A stretch of 64,000 nucleotides of DNA, from contig JABSRU010000026.1 of NCBI GenBank assembly GCA_013214965.1, forward strand, positions 1 through 64,000. Reading direction: 5' to 3'. The notes beneath the pieces were generated by a model, which did no database searches, was not told the DNA's origin, and worked only from the letters and a program-made list of their open reading frames with translations. A program made the position numbers and the translations under genes. This stretch comes from Gammaproteobacteria bacterium. GTDB taxonomy: Bacteria > Pseudomonadota > Gammaproteobacteria > Enterobacterales > Psychrobiaceae. Of this stretch, positions 48,971 to 57,362 are shown piece by piece. Numbering within the stretch: position 1 is the stretch's first letter; every line of letters starts with the position of its first letter.

Positions 48971-49303
48971 ATGACTCTTAAAACGCTGCAATACGTTGCC
49001 AAAGTAATACTGTTTACATTGATAACCTGTCAATTAGGCAATGCTATATCGAGCTATTCGAGTACGATCTCACAACATCCTATTCATAACCACGATGGTG
49101 CTGATAGCGAAGATAATTGTTGTATTGACGATGATGATACAACAAGATGGTTATCTGATTTAGACGTCGACTCATACACTTTATTACCAAAAAGTATTCA
49201 AATATCAAACCTTGCAATCACCAGCGAACAACATCGTCGCTTGAGTAATTTGGTTCCGATATTCCCTTCACTCTATTTACTGTTTCAGTCATTTCTTGAA
49301 TAA
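48971..49303 (+). CDS. Small exported Cys/His/Asp-rich protein, first gene of the copper operon
   Basis: A 110-residue protein from the ATG at 48971. An in-frame TTG at 48941 is excluded because it lies inside the -10 of the CueR-type promoter. A hydrophobic signal (about 5-25) is followed by HPIHNHDGADSEDNCCIDDD, where three histidines, a Cys pair and clustered aspartates could bind metal. It then ends in a hydrophobic segment (LVPIFPSLYLLFQSFL). I do not recognise a family. Position suggests a periplasmic or membrane copper-binding helper for the oxidase encoded 54 bases downstream, which is inference. Confidence 0.7.
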   Translation: MTLKTLQYVAKVILFTLITCQLGNAISSYSSTISQHPIHNHDGADSEDNCCIDDDDTTRWLSDLDVDSYTLLPKSIQISNLAITSEQHRRLSNLVPIFPSLYLLFQSFLE

Positions 49304-49357
49304 AACTCTATTTTTGCCTTTAATCAATATTATATAACGCAATAATTTGGAGTAATT

Positions 49358-50917
49358 ATGAAAACTCAGATATTGGCATTTCTTGTCATCAGCACTATTA
49401 GCTCAAGTCCAGTACTTGCAGCAACCTATAATTTATCAATCGATGATAAAGTAGTTAATTTTACGGGTACTTCAGCACAGGGAATGGCGGTAAACGATCA
49501 AATTCCCGGTCCCTTACTACGCTTTAAAGAAGGTGAAAAAGTCACCATTAATGTAACCAACAACATGGATATAGATTCATCTATTCACTGGCATGGCTTA
49601 ATTTTACCTTACAAGATGGATGGTGTACCGGGTATTTCTTATGACGGAATCAAGCCCGGCGAAACGTTTACATATCAGTTCACTGTGCAACAAAACGGCA
49701 CCTATTGGTACCATAGCCATTCAGATCTTCAAGAACAAAGTGGCGTTTACGGCCCAATAATTATCGAGCCTAAAGATCAATATCCCCAAAAATTTGATCG
49801 CGAATACATCGTGATGTTATCGGATTGGACCGATGAAGACCCAGTAAAGGTGTTAAAACACCTCAAATCTGAGAGTGATTATTACAAGAAAAATAAACGT
49901 ACCGTGTTCGATATTTTATCTGAAATTGGTCAAGCAGATGGTCTAGATGCAAAAAAAACGGTGATCAAAAAAAGAGCGACTTGGGCTAAAATGCGAATGG
50001 ATCCGAGTGATGTCTCGGATGTCTCCGGTTATCGCTTTTTGCTCAACGGTAAAATAGCAAGCCAACAACCACGATTTACCTTTAAAAAAGGTGAACGAGT
50101 TCGACTGCGTTTTATCAATGCCGCGACCTCAACTTATTTTGATATTAAAATTCCAGGGCTAAAAATGCAGTTGGTTCAATCCGATGGTCAAAATATCGAA
50201 CCCGTTGAAATTGATGAACTACCGATTGCCATTGCAGAAACCTATGACGTAATCATCGAGCCACAAGCTGATGTTGCTTATAGTATCTTTGCGCAGGCCA
50301 AAGACAGATCGGGTTATGTGAGTGCTACGCTAAGTACCGATGCTAATTTACAAGCCAAGGTGCCATCACTATCATCAAGAACTGAGCTTAAATTAGTGGA
50401 GGTAATGGGATCGATGTCGAGCATGAAAATGGACTCGGCAGAATCGCAGCATCAGGGGCATCAAATGGATAGCCGCGAACAAATGAAATCCGAAGGTTGG
50501 AAAATATTTAGTTACGCGGATCTCAAATCACTAAAGCAAACCAGCGATAATGCAACTCCAGATCGAGAAATATTGCTGCGATTAACGGGGAACATGGAGC
50601 GTTATTTCTGGTCGATTAACGACAAAAAATACTCCATGGCTGAGCCAATTAAGTTTAAATTTGGTGAACGTGTGAGAGTCATTTTCAAAAATGAAACCAT
50701 GATGGATCACCCAATGCATTTGCATGGCATGTGGCAAGAACTTGACAATGGTACCGGCAATTTTAAACCGAAAAAACACACTATCAATATAAAACCAGGT
50801 GAAACAGTGGTGGTTGAAGTGCCTGTTGATGCTGTTGGTGAATGGGCTTTTCATTGCCATATTTTATACCACGCAGACACTGGCATGTTCCGTAAAGTCG
50901 TGGTAGAGGGAGAATAA
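49358..50917 (+). CDS. copA: CopA-family multicopper oxidase
   Basis: A 519-residue periplasmic multicopper oxidase of the copper-resistance CopA type (not the P-type ATPase of the same name). A signal peptide ends at VLA (about 21). The copper ligands are complete: H77-W-H79, H119-S-H121, HPMHLHG, and H499-C500-H501 with H505 and the axial M510. A short Met/His segment (MGSMSSMKMDS, QHQGHQM) lies at about 350-375. It probably oxidises Cu(I) to the less toxic Cu(II). Shorter than Pseudomonas CopA (about 600), mainly in the Met-rich part. It has no Tat twin-arginine motif, so Sec export is predicted, which is unusual for this family. Confidence 0.93.
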   Translation: MKTQILAFLVISTISSSPVLAATYNLSIDDKVVNFTGTSAQGMAVNDQIPGPLLRFKEGEKVTINVTNNMDIDSSIHWHGLILPYKMDGVPGISYDGIKPGETFTYQFTVQQNGTYWYHSHSDLQEQSGVYGPIIIEPKDQYPQKFDREYIVMLSDWTDEDPVKVLKHLKSESDYYKKNKRTVFDILSEIGQADGLDAKKTVIKKRATWAKMRMDPSDVSDVSGYRFLLNGKIASQQPRFTFKKGERVRLRFINAATSTYFDIKIPGLKMQLVQSDGQNIEPVEIDELPIAIAETYDVIIEPQADVAYSIFAQAKDRSGYVSATLSTDANLQAKVPSLSSRTELKLVEVMGSMSSMKMDSAESQHQGHQMDSREQMKSEGWKIFSYADLKSLKQTSDNATPDREILLRLTGNMERYFWSINDKKYSMAEPIKFKFGERVRVIFKNETMMDHPMHLHGMWQELDNGTGNFKPKKHTINIKPGETVVVEVPVDAVGEWAFHCHILYHADTGMFRKVVVEGE

Positions 50918-50919
50918 CC

Positions 50920-51618
50920 ATGAAAAAATTATTAGTAATGACCTTAATCACAATGCCTCTGATAGCGAACGCCACAATTAAGGATGATGATTGGTATAAC
51001 TCAGGTCGCTTAGACATTGACTACGGTAATGCAAGAGGGCAAAACCAAACAGGCATTGACGGTCAGTGGCGAATTGGTGACGATTTTAATAAATTTGTGA
51101 TCGAATTCGAAGGAACTCGAGAAGGTGATGAGTGGGATGATGCGGAAGTTCAGTTGCTCTATAGTCGCTACCTTGGTAAATATTGGGACTGGCGAACAGG
51201 CATCAGACAGGGATTAAATTCTGACGGTGAAACATCGCTGATGTTAGGTATTGAAGGGCTTGCTCCTTACTGGTTTGAAACTGAAGCTTCGATATATCTC
51301 GATCAAGACGGCGACTTTTCTGTTGAAACTGAACTGAGCTATGAACTGCAATTGACCCAAAATCTAGTGGCAGAAATATTTAGTAATACGACTTGGTATA
51401 CCAGTGACAAGCTTAATGAAATGCAAGGTAGAGGACTGGTGTCAAACGATATAGGCCTAGGATTACGCTATGAATTTAACCGTCACTTTGCGCTTTATGT
51501 TGAAGGTTATAAAAATCAATATCATGGTAAAACAGCAACCATTAGACAACTCAACGGCTTAGCGACTAGAGAGCAAGGTCTTAGAGTTGGGATCCGCCTG
51601 TTTAACATTATATTTTAA
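50920..51618 (+). CDS. copB: Copper resistance protein CopB
   Basis: A 232-residue outer-membrane protein of the CopB family, starting 2 bases after copA. A signal peptide ends at ANA (about 18). The mature protein has alternating amphipathic strands (FNKFVIEFEGTREGD, WDWRTGIRQG, GLAPYWFETEASIYL, FALYVEGYKNQ) and an aromatic C-terminus, RLFNIIF, suited to barrel insertion. It lacks the Met/His-rich N-terminal repeat of longer CopB proteins. It works with CopA in copper tolerance, and its mechanism is not settled. Confidence 0.92.
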   Translation: MKKLLVMTLITMPLIANATIKDDDWYNSGRLDIDYGNARGQNQTGIDGQWRIGDDFNKFVIEFEGTREGDEWDDAEVQLLYSRYLGKYWDWRTGIRQGLNSDGETSLMLGIEGLAPYWFETEASIYLDQDGDFSVETELSYELQLTQNLVAEIFSNTTWYTSDKLNEMQGRGLVSNDIGLGLRYEFNRHFALYVEGYKNQYHGKTATIRQLNGLATREQGLRVGIRLFNIIF

Positions 51619-51627
51619 GGACTCGGT

Positions 51628-52161
51628 ATGATTACGTTAATATCAAATATTCACCCGGTATTCGTTCACTTTACCGTGGCTTTAATCTCGCTAGCTTTCT
51701 TGACCACCATCTCTACCTATTTTGTGGGTGATGACAAAAAACAAAGGTTGCTGGATTATGCGCTAATAAGCCTCTACTTGGGCGCTTTGTTTACCGTAGC
51801 GACCGTAGCCACCGGTTTATATGCCTTTGGCACGGTTAAGCATGACACGCTATCACATATGGCCATGGTTAATCATCGCAACTGGGCAATTCCAACGGCC
51901 ATACTGATTCTAATAGGTGCAGCGTTAGTATATACAAAACGCAAAACAACGTTAGCCTATCTTCTGCCGATAGTACTCGTTATCCTAACGACAATGGTGA
52001 TTATCACCTCCTTCAAAGGTGGCGAGCTAGTTTACCGCTATGGTTTAGGTGTGATGTCGATACCACAAGCCAGTGAAGAGGGTCATAACCATGAACATGG
52101 TAGTGAAAAAGGCGAGGAAGACCAACACAATGACGGTAAAAATGAATCTCACAATCATTAA
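51628..52161 (+). CDS. DUF2231 membrane protein with His-rich tail
   Basis: A 177-residue inner-membrane protein with four helices of the DUF2231 type (IHPVFVHFTVALISLAF at the start, and GGELVYRYGLGV near the end). The last 30 residues form a soluble tail loaded with His, Glu and Asp (EEGHNHEHGSE, QHNDG, ESHNH) that should bind metal ions. It follows copB by 9 bases in the copper operon, so a role in copper handling is likely though undefined. Convergent with fumC. Confidence 0.85.
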   Translation: MITLISNIHPVFVHFTVALISLAFLTTISTYFVGDDKKQRLLDYALISLYLGALFTVATVATGLYAFGTVKHDTLSHMAMVNHRNWAIPTAILILIGAALVYTKRKTTLAYLLPIVLVILTTMVIITSFKGGELVYRYGLGVMSIPQASEEGHNHEHGSEKGEEDQHNDGKNESHNH

Positions 52162-52199
52162 TCGAACATCAGCCTTAATCGACGCAACGTTGGTAAAGA

Positions 52200-53579
52200 C
52201 TATACTCCGCCATGGGTTAATTTAGCTGGATCGAGCAATTGCTCCAGCTTTTCACGACTAATATCGGTGTGATCGAGTGCCACATCAATAATCGCCCGCT
52301 GCTCTTTGTAAGCAAGTTTGGCAATTTTAGCGGCAGCTTCATAGCCAATAATTGAATTAAGCGCGGTGACTAATATTGGGTTTTTATAGAGTGCCAATTT
52401 AAGATTTTCACCTTGTACTTCAAAGGTGGCAATCGCTTTGTCCGCTAACAATACCGAGGTATTACTTAAAAGTTCAATACTATTGAGTAAATTGTGGCTG
52501 ATCATCGGTAACATGACATTCAGTTCAAAATTACCCGACTGACCACCAATGGTGATTGCGGCATCATTGCCAATCACTTGAGCTGCAACCATTGCGGTGG
52601 CTTCTGGGATCACCGGATTCACTTTACCTGGCATAATCGATGAGCCGGGCTGAAGCGCTTCTAAGGCAATTTCCCCCAAGCCAGAGAGCGGACCGGAATT
52701 CATCCAGCGTAAATCATTGGCAATCTTCATTAATGACACAGCAGTGGTTTTAAGTAAGCCAGAAAGCGCCACGGCGGTATCTTGTGAGCCGATTAACGCG
52801 AAATAATTTTCTGCTGGGGTGAATTGTAAACCCGTGATCTCACTTAATTGTTGATTAAACACTTTAGCAAACTCCGGGTGAGCGTTAATCCCAGTGCCAA
52901 CAGCTGTGCCCCCTTGAGCCAAACTTTGAATCGCCGGTTGCATAGTCTGTAAGTTAACGATGTTTTGCTTAATTTGACTGCTCCAGCTATAAAGACTTTG
53001 GCTCATTCTTACTGGCATCGCATCCATTAAATGGGTACGACCCGTTTTAACATGATGATCAACCGCTGCAGCTTTAATATCGATCACCGCCACTAAGTGT
53101 TTAAGAGCAGGTAATAACTTATTGGCTAGTTCTAATGCTGCACTCACATGGATCGCACTAGGAATAACATCATTACTGCTTTGACCACAATTGACATCAT
53201 CATTGGGTCCAATGTGCTGCTGACTATTTTTAGAAGCAATATTCGCGATAACTTCATTCGCATTCATATTGGTACTAGTGCCTGAACCTGTTTGGAAGAC
53301 ATCGACGGGGAAATGAGACATTAACTGTGGGTCTGATAACAATTGCATTGACGCTTCAACAATCGCATCAGCCGTGCTTGCTGAGATCAAGTCTAGTTCC
53401 ACATTGGCTTTGGCTGCAGCAGACTTTATTTTTAATAAGGCAGCAATAAAACTCTTGGGTAACGTGGTGTGGCTAATGGGAAAGTTATTAACCGCTCGTT
53501 GTGTTTGCGCACCATATAATGCATCAACAGGAACTTGAAGTTCACCCATCGTGTCTTTTTCGATTCTGTAATTGGTCAT
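52200..53579 (-). CDS. fumC: Fumarase C (class II, iron-independent)
   Basis: A 459-residue class II fumarase that interconverts fumarate and malate without an iron-sulfur cluster. GSGTSTNMNANEVIAN, TGRTHLMDAMPVR and the signature GSSIMPGKVNP (about 315) hold active-site residues. It lies 30 bases after the small FagA-like gene, which has a Fur box at its promoter. Iron-limited expression is therefore expected, as in the fagA-fumC-sodA operon of Pseudomonas aeruginosa. Slightly shorter at the C-terminus than E. coli FumC (467). Confidence 0.96.
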   Translation of the reverse strand: MTNYRIEKDTMGELQVPVDALYGAQTQRAVNNFPISHTTLPKSFIAALLKIKSAAAKANVELDLISASTADAIVEASMQLLSDPQLMSHFPVDVFQTGSGTSTNMNANEVIANIASKNSQQHIGPNDDVNCGQSSNDVIPSAIHVSAALELANKLLPALKHLVAVIDIKAAAVDHHVKTGRTHLMDAMPVRMSQSLYSWSSQIKQNIVNLQTMQPAIQSLAQGGTAVGTGINAHPEFAKVFNQQLSEITGLQFTPAENYFALIGSQDTAVALSGLLKTTAVSLMKIANDLRWMNSGPLSGLGEIALEALQPGSSIMPGKVNPVIPEATAMVAAQVIGNDAAITIGGQSGNFELNVMLPMISHNLLNSIELLSNTSVLLADKAIATFEVQGENLKLALYKNPILVTALNSIIGYEAAAKIAKLAYKEQRAIIDVALDHTDISREKLEQLLDPAKLTHGGV

Positions 53580-53609
53580 ATTAATTCTAGGCCTACTTGA
53601 TAATTTAAA

Positions 53610-54023
53610 TTAAAAGGGTGTTCGAGCGAAAGCGATATTTAATTGGCTATTGACGCTAATATACAAATGCCTTAACTCGAAAACCTTGAGATCGGAATGG
53701 GGATAATTTGCCACTAAACGTTTAAGACATAATAAAGGTCGATGTATAGAGTCAAAACATAAACGACGCCAGTGGGCCGGAATAGTGGGATCTTCGATAG
53801 TCTCGATTAAATTATGTAATACACTTTTATAAAATAACCACTGTTGAGGCTGTTCAAGTTCAACCACAATTTGCTCAGCAAGTTCGAAATAACTGTAAAA
53901 TAAATCGGTCCGTTGAGAATGTGTACATTGACGAATAAACAACGACAATTCTTTCCACAACTTAATATGATGCAGCGGAGATTCCGCTTCCAGATCGACA
54001 AAATCAAATATAGAACAACTCAT
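53610..54023 (-). CDS. FagA-like small protein upstream of fumC
   Basis: A 137-residue, probably all-helical cytoplasmic protein. It begins MSCSIFDFVDLEAES, and a later IPAHWRRLCFDSIHRPLLCL stretch (about 83-102) resembles the conserved part of Pseudomonas FagA, as far as I recall it. FagA means Fur-associated gene A, and its function is unknown. The match rests mostly on context: it is the first gene behind a Fur box and the next gene is fumC. There is no signal peptide. The motif is compatible with a protein-protein interaction role, but no activity can be claimed. Confidence 0.6.
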   Translation of the reverse strand: MSCSIFDFVDLEAESPLHHIKLWKELSLFIRQCTHSQRTDLFYSYFELAEQIVVELEQPQQWLFYKSVLHNLIETIEDPTIPAHWRRLCFDSIHRPLLCLKRLVANYPHSDLKVFELRHLYISVNSQLNIAFARTPF

Positions 54024-54041
54024 AAATCACCAAACTCAAAC

Positions 54042-54060
54042 GATAATGATTATCATAATC
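54042..54060 (-). promoter_or_regulatory. Fur box of the fagA-like/fumC operon
   Basis: GATAATGATTATCATAATC agrees with the 19-base Fur consensus at 17 positions and is a near-perfect palindrome. It lies 18 bases before the fagA-like ATG on the minus strand. Iron-loaded Fur should repress here. It is 88 bases from argA on the other side, so an effect on argA is less likely. Confidence 0.88.
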
Positions 54061-54148
54061 GTTTTGTGGTAATAATATCAAGATAAACTTAAGCAATTGA
54101 TGATAAACCCTCATCAATCACATATACTCAAGAAAAGAAAAGTCACCC

Positions 54149-55486
54149 TTGGAGAAAGAGTTGGAGCAAAGAGATACCCGCCTAGTTAATTGGTTTAGAC
54201 AATCTGCCCCTTATGTTAACGCTCATCGCCATAAAACCTTTGTGATCATGATTGGTGGAGAATGTATTGCACACCAAAATTTCTCTAATATTGTCAACGA
54301 TATCGCTTTGCTTAATACCTTAGGGATCAAAATTGTTTTAGTTTATGGTGCCAGACCTCAAATAGAGCAGGCATTAAAAACTAATAATATCGAGAGTCAA
54401 TTTCATCATCAGCAACGCATAACAACTGAACCCGCATTCACTTTAATCAAACAAGTGATTGGTCAGTTGCAACTCGAAATCAATGCCCAATTGTCAAAAG
54501 GGTTAATCAATACCCCAATGCAAGGCGCGAGTATTAATGTCATTAGTGGTAATTTCATTACGGCTCAACCTGTTGGCATCAGTGATGGTATTGATTTATG
54601 CCATACCGGTAAGGTGCGTCGAGTTGATGTTGATGGGATAAAACGTCAACTTGAGCAAAATTCTATTGTTGTGATCAGTGGTATTGGGTATTCAATGACT
54701 GGTGAAAGTTTCAACTTGAGCGCAGAAGAAGTAGCGACCCAATTAGCCATTCGTTTAAAAGCCGACAAAATGATTGGTTTTTGTTCTGATAATGGGGTGT
54801 TAGATATTGAAGGTCGAGTGATCCCTGAAATGTTCCCTGCCGATGCAAAAAAACGGCTCAACGAACTGGAGTATAATGGCGCAATTCTTACTGGTACCGC
54901 GATCTATTTAAGAGCTGCCATTGCCTCTTGTGCCGCGGGGGTGCCTCGCAGCCATTTAGTGAGCTACCGCGAAGATGGTTCATTGTTACAAGAATTGTTC
55001 TCGCGCGATGGTATTGGCACTCAAATTGTGATGGCCAGCTCCGAACAATTACGCGGTGCAACCATAGATGATATCGCTGGAATCGTCGATTTAATTCAAC
55101 CACTCGAAGAACAAGGCTTGTTAGTGCGTCGCTCTCGCGAACAACTTGAAGTTGAAATAAAGTTATTCACTGTGGTTGAGCGAGATGGCTTAATTATTGG
55201 CTGTGCGGCGCTCTACCCCGCCAAAGATCAACAATCTGGTGAGATGGCCTGCGTTGCGACTCATCCTGAATATCGCAAAGCCTCACGAGGTGATGCTTTA
55301 GTCGAGAAAATATCAGAACAAGCCAGAAGAATGGGCTTAAGTAAGTTGTTTGTTTTGACCACTAGCTCTATTCATTGGTTTCGTGAACGTGGTTTTGAGC
55401 CCGTTGAATTAGAGCAATTGCCGGTCGAAAAACAAGCGCTATATAACTTTCAACGTAACTCCAAGATACTGATTAAGCAATTATAA
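54149..55486 (+). CDS. argA: N-acetylglutamate synthase
   Basis: A 445-residue enzyme for the first step of arginine synthesis, acetylating glutamate. The N-terminal amino-acid-kinase domain (about 20-285) has [19 protein letters not shown] and [13 protein letters not shown]. It binds arginine for feedback inhibition and has no kinase activity in this family. The C-terminal GNAT acetyltransferase domain (about 295-440) has [12 protein letters not shown] and [16 protein letters not shown]. It aligns with E. coli ArgA from end to end, supporting the TTG start. No ArgR box was seen upstream. Confidence 0.96.
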   Translation: MEKELEQRDTRLVNWFRQSAPYVNAHRHKTFVIMIGGECIAHQNFSNIVNDIALLNTLGIKIVLVYGARPQIEQALKTNNIESQFHHQQRITTEPAFTLIKQVIGQLQLEINAQLSKGLINTPMQGASINVISGNFITAQPVGISDGIDLCHTGKVRRVDVDGIKRQLEQNSIVVISGIGYSMTGESFNLSAEEVATQLAIRLKADKMIGFCSDNGVLDIEGRVIPEMFPADAKKRLNELEYNGAILTGTAIYLRAAIASCAAGVPRSHLVSYREDGSLLQELFSRDGIGTQIVMASSEQLRGATIDDIAGIVDLIQPLEEQGLLVRRSREQLEVEIKLFTVVERDGLIIGCAALYPAKDQQSGEMACVATHPEYRKASRGDALVEKISEQARRMGLSKLFVLTTSSIHWFRERGFEPVELEQLPVEKQALYNFQRNSKILIKQL

Positions 55487-55493
55487 TTGACCA

Positions 55494-55847
55494 ATGAAAC
55501 ACCTTAAACAATTCCATAAAGCCCCCATGAGAGTGCTTAAGCTTAATCATAAACGCATTAAATTACGTTTTAGATGGAGCATGATTAAGTTAAAAATAGC
55601 GCTAGCACAAGAGAAGAAAGAAACGAAAGAAATGCTTTCTATCTATGCAAAAGTGACCAAAGGTGGGGCCTCAAAAGATGAAATATGCACGGCCAACAAG
55701 CAGTTTCTGGATATTTTAAAAGGCTTAGGACTTGGGGTGTTTGCGGTGCTGCCTTTTGCGCCAATTACCATTCCAATTTTAGTCAAACTGGCCAAGATAG
55801 TTGGCGTCGAGCTGCTACCAAGCTCTTTTTATCAACCTAAAAAATAA
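55494..55847 (+). CDS. Small protein with LETM1-like C-terminal segment
   Basis: A 117-residue protein starting 7 bases after argA. The N-terminal half is very basic (RVLKLNHKRIKLRFRWSMIK). The C-terminal half has a hydrophobic run, LGVFAVLPFAPITIPILVKL (about 79-98), then GVELLPSSFY. The pattern of glycine, hydrophobic helix, proline, KL, then LLPSSF is that of the LETM1 core seen in mitochondrial LETM1 and short bacterial relatives. Its function here is unknown. The argA linkage may be only positional. Confidence 0.65.
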   Translation: MKHLKQFHKAPMRVLKLNHKRIKLRFRWSMIKLKIALAQEKKETKEMLSIYAKVTKGGASKDEICTANKQFLDILKGLGLGVFAVLPFAPITIPILVKLAKIVGVELLPSSFYQPKK

Positions 55848-55852
55848 TAGCT

Positions 55853-57082
55853 TTATAATGTTCGTCGTGGTTGCACCGCGACGTTTGAAAAGATTAAACC
55901 GGCCACCAATGACATAAAAATCATAAAGGCTTGTGTACCAATTTGCTCCGTCCCCAACATGTTTTCACCTGATACTACCGAGTTTAACCCGATATAGACC
56001 TTACTACCTGGCACTAAAATCACTAAGCCTTGCAAAGATACAATAATTGCCGGTGACTTAAATACTCGCGCATAGGTATTGGCATAAATACCAACACAAA
56101 ATGCACCAAAAAATGTACCCAAAGCAATCCCAAAATAACCGGCTGCTAATAAGCTGGTGGAATAAGCAATAAATCCAGAAATAATGCCCCAAAACCCGTC
56201 TTTTAAGCGAGTTTTAAACATCACGACTAAGCTAGCCGACAATAGGAGCACCGCTCCCCAAGCGGTCCAGTCTGGTACTCTGTTCGGCATAACGAACTCA
56301 ACTTGTCCCCAACAGGCATGCCCTAGCGCCATTCCAAGCACTGCTCCAAAGTACAGTTTAAACAGTAACATAATCGCATCCATGACCCTTGCTGTGCCTG
56401 ATAGTAGATCTCTAGCGGCAAGTTCCCGTAAACCAAGGGTTAATGCTAAACCAGGTATAAAAGCAATGATACTCGACAATACGACTAACGAAACATTGAT
56501 GCTAGGATCTAAATGCATGACCCCCGTGGCAATAAATGCTGACACAATCGCGACCAAGGGTTCGAGCATATTGGTGACACGTTTAGAGATAGTCGACCAA
56601 TAGACAAAGCCGTAAACTACTAAACTTAATAGAAAAGACCATAATACGTCATTCCAGCTAGTTCCCATTAGCATCGCAAATGCGCCACCTGAAATACCAA
56701 AAGCAATGAGCGTCACAAAATGAGAATATGGATTCGGTTTATTGGCTATTTCGTCAATACGGGCACTGGCTTCAATCAGTGAACGTTGACCCGTCGCTAA
56801 TTCGTTAACCAGTTCATCGGTTCGAGCCAGAGAGCCAAGATCTAAATCGCCAGGCTTAACCCGAACCACATGATGGTATTCTTGATTATCTTGATTACCT
56901 TTTTCCCACATCACAAATGTCATTGAAGTTGGGGTGATAATAAAGGAACCATCCATCCCTAAAATGTCAGCGACATTAGTTAAGTGCGCCTCCAAGCGAT
57001 AAGCTGGCGTGCCGAATTTGTGTAATGATTTTCCAAGTTTAATAACAAATTTTTGGCGTTGGGCGTAGGTTGACGATGTCAC
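55853..57082 (-). CDS. ThrE-type threonine/serine exporter family protein (fused domains)
   Basis: A 409-residue membrane protein with two joined parts. One is the N-terminal DUF1212 region (about 1-255), with a hydrophilic start (GTPAYRLEAHL, FIITPTSMTFVMW) and five helices. The other is the C-terminal DUF3815 region (about 265-405), with five more helices. Separate proteins in E. coli (YjjP and YjjB) are here one chain, as in Corynebacterium ThrE. Substrates could be threonine or serine, or other small acids as reported for YjjPB, so the substrate is open. GTG start. It is convergent with the LETM1-like gene 5 bases away. Confidence 0.9.
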   Translation of the reverse strand: MTSSTYAQRQKFVIKLGKSLHKFGTPAYRLEAHLTNVADILGMDGSFIITPTSMTFVMWEKGNQDNQEYHHVVRVKPGDLDLGSLARTDELVNELATGQRSLIEASARIDEIANKPNPYSHFVTLIAFGISGGAFAMLMGTSWNDVLWSFLLSLVVYGFVYWSTISKRVTNMLEPLVAIVSAFIATGVMHLDPSINVSLVVLSSIIAFIPGLALTLGLRELAARDLLSGTARVMDAIMLLFKLYFGAVLGMALGHACWGQVEFVMPNRVPDWTAWGAVLLLSASLVVMFKTRLKDGFWGIISGFIAYSTSLLAAGYFGIALGTFFGAFCVGIYANTYARVFKSPAIIVSLQGLVILVPGSKVYIGLNSVVSGENMLGTEQIGTQAFMIFMSLVAGLIFSNVAVQPRRTL

Positions 57083-57302
57083 TATAATCTCATTAAAATT
57101 GTGCTTGTAACTAACAATAGTATTTTTTTATATTTAATCAAGCAAGGTGAATATTTTCCGCGATTTTAGTCTTATTTATCGCGGTGTAAAGTTTTATTTC
57201 ACTTTATATTCCATGCCAAAATAATCGCTGAATATCAGTCCAAAACTATATAAATAACCGCTTAACTACCCTGATAAATTAGATGTATTAATTTTTAACA
57301 TA

Positions 57303-57334
57303 AAAAAACCTAACGTAACAACGTCAGGTTTTTG
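57303..57334 (-). terminator. Terminator of the ACE-like peptidase gene
   Basis: AAAAACCTAACGT and ACGTCAGGTTTTT form a stem with one mismatch and A/T tails, 28 bases past the peptidase stop on the minus strand. The symmetric tails mean it could stop transcripts from either side. Confidence 0.75.
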
Positions 57335-57362
57335 ATAGGTTTACCTTAGCTTAATGCTAAAA

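Noticed and set aside
54061-54148. ArgR box upstream of argA
   Set aside because: No TGAAT-N6-ATTCA-like palindrome is present in the short leader.
57158-57184. CCGCGAT / ATCGCGG inverted repeat upstream of the ThrE-type gene
   Set aside because: A 7-bp stem with a 13-base loop and no recognisable consensus is too weak to call as a regulatory site.
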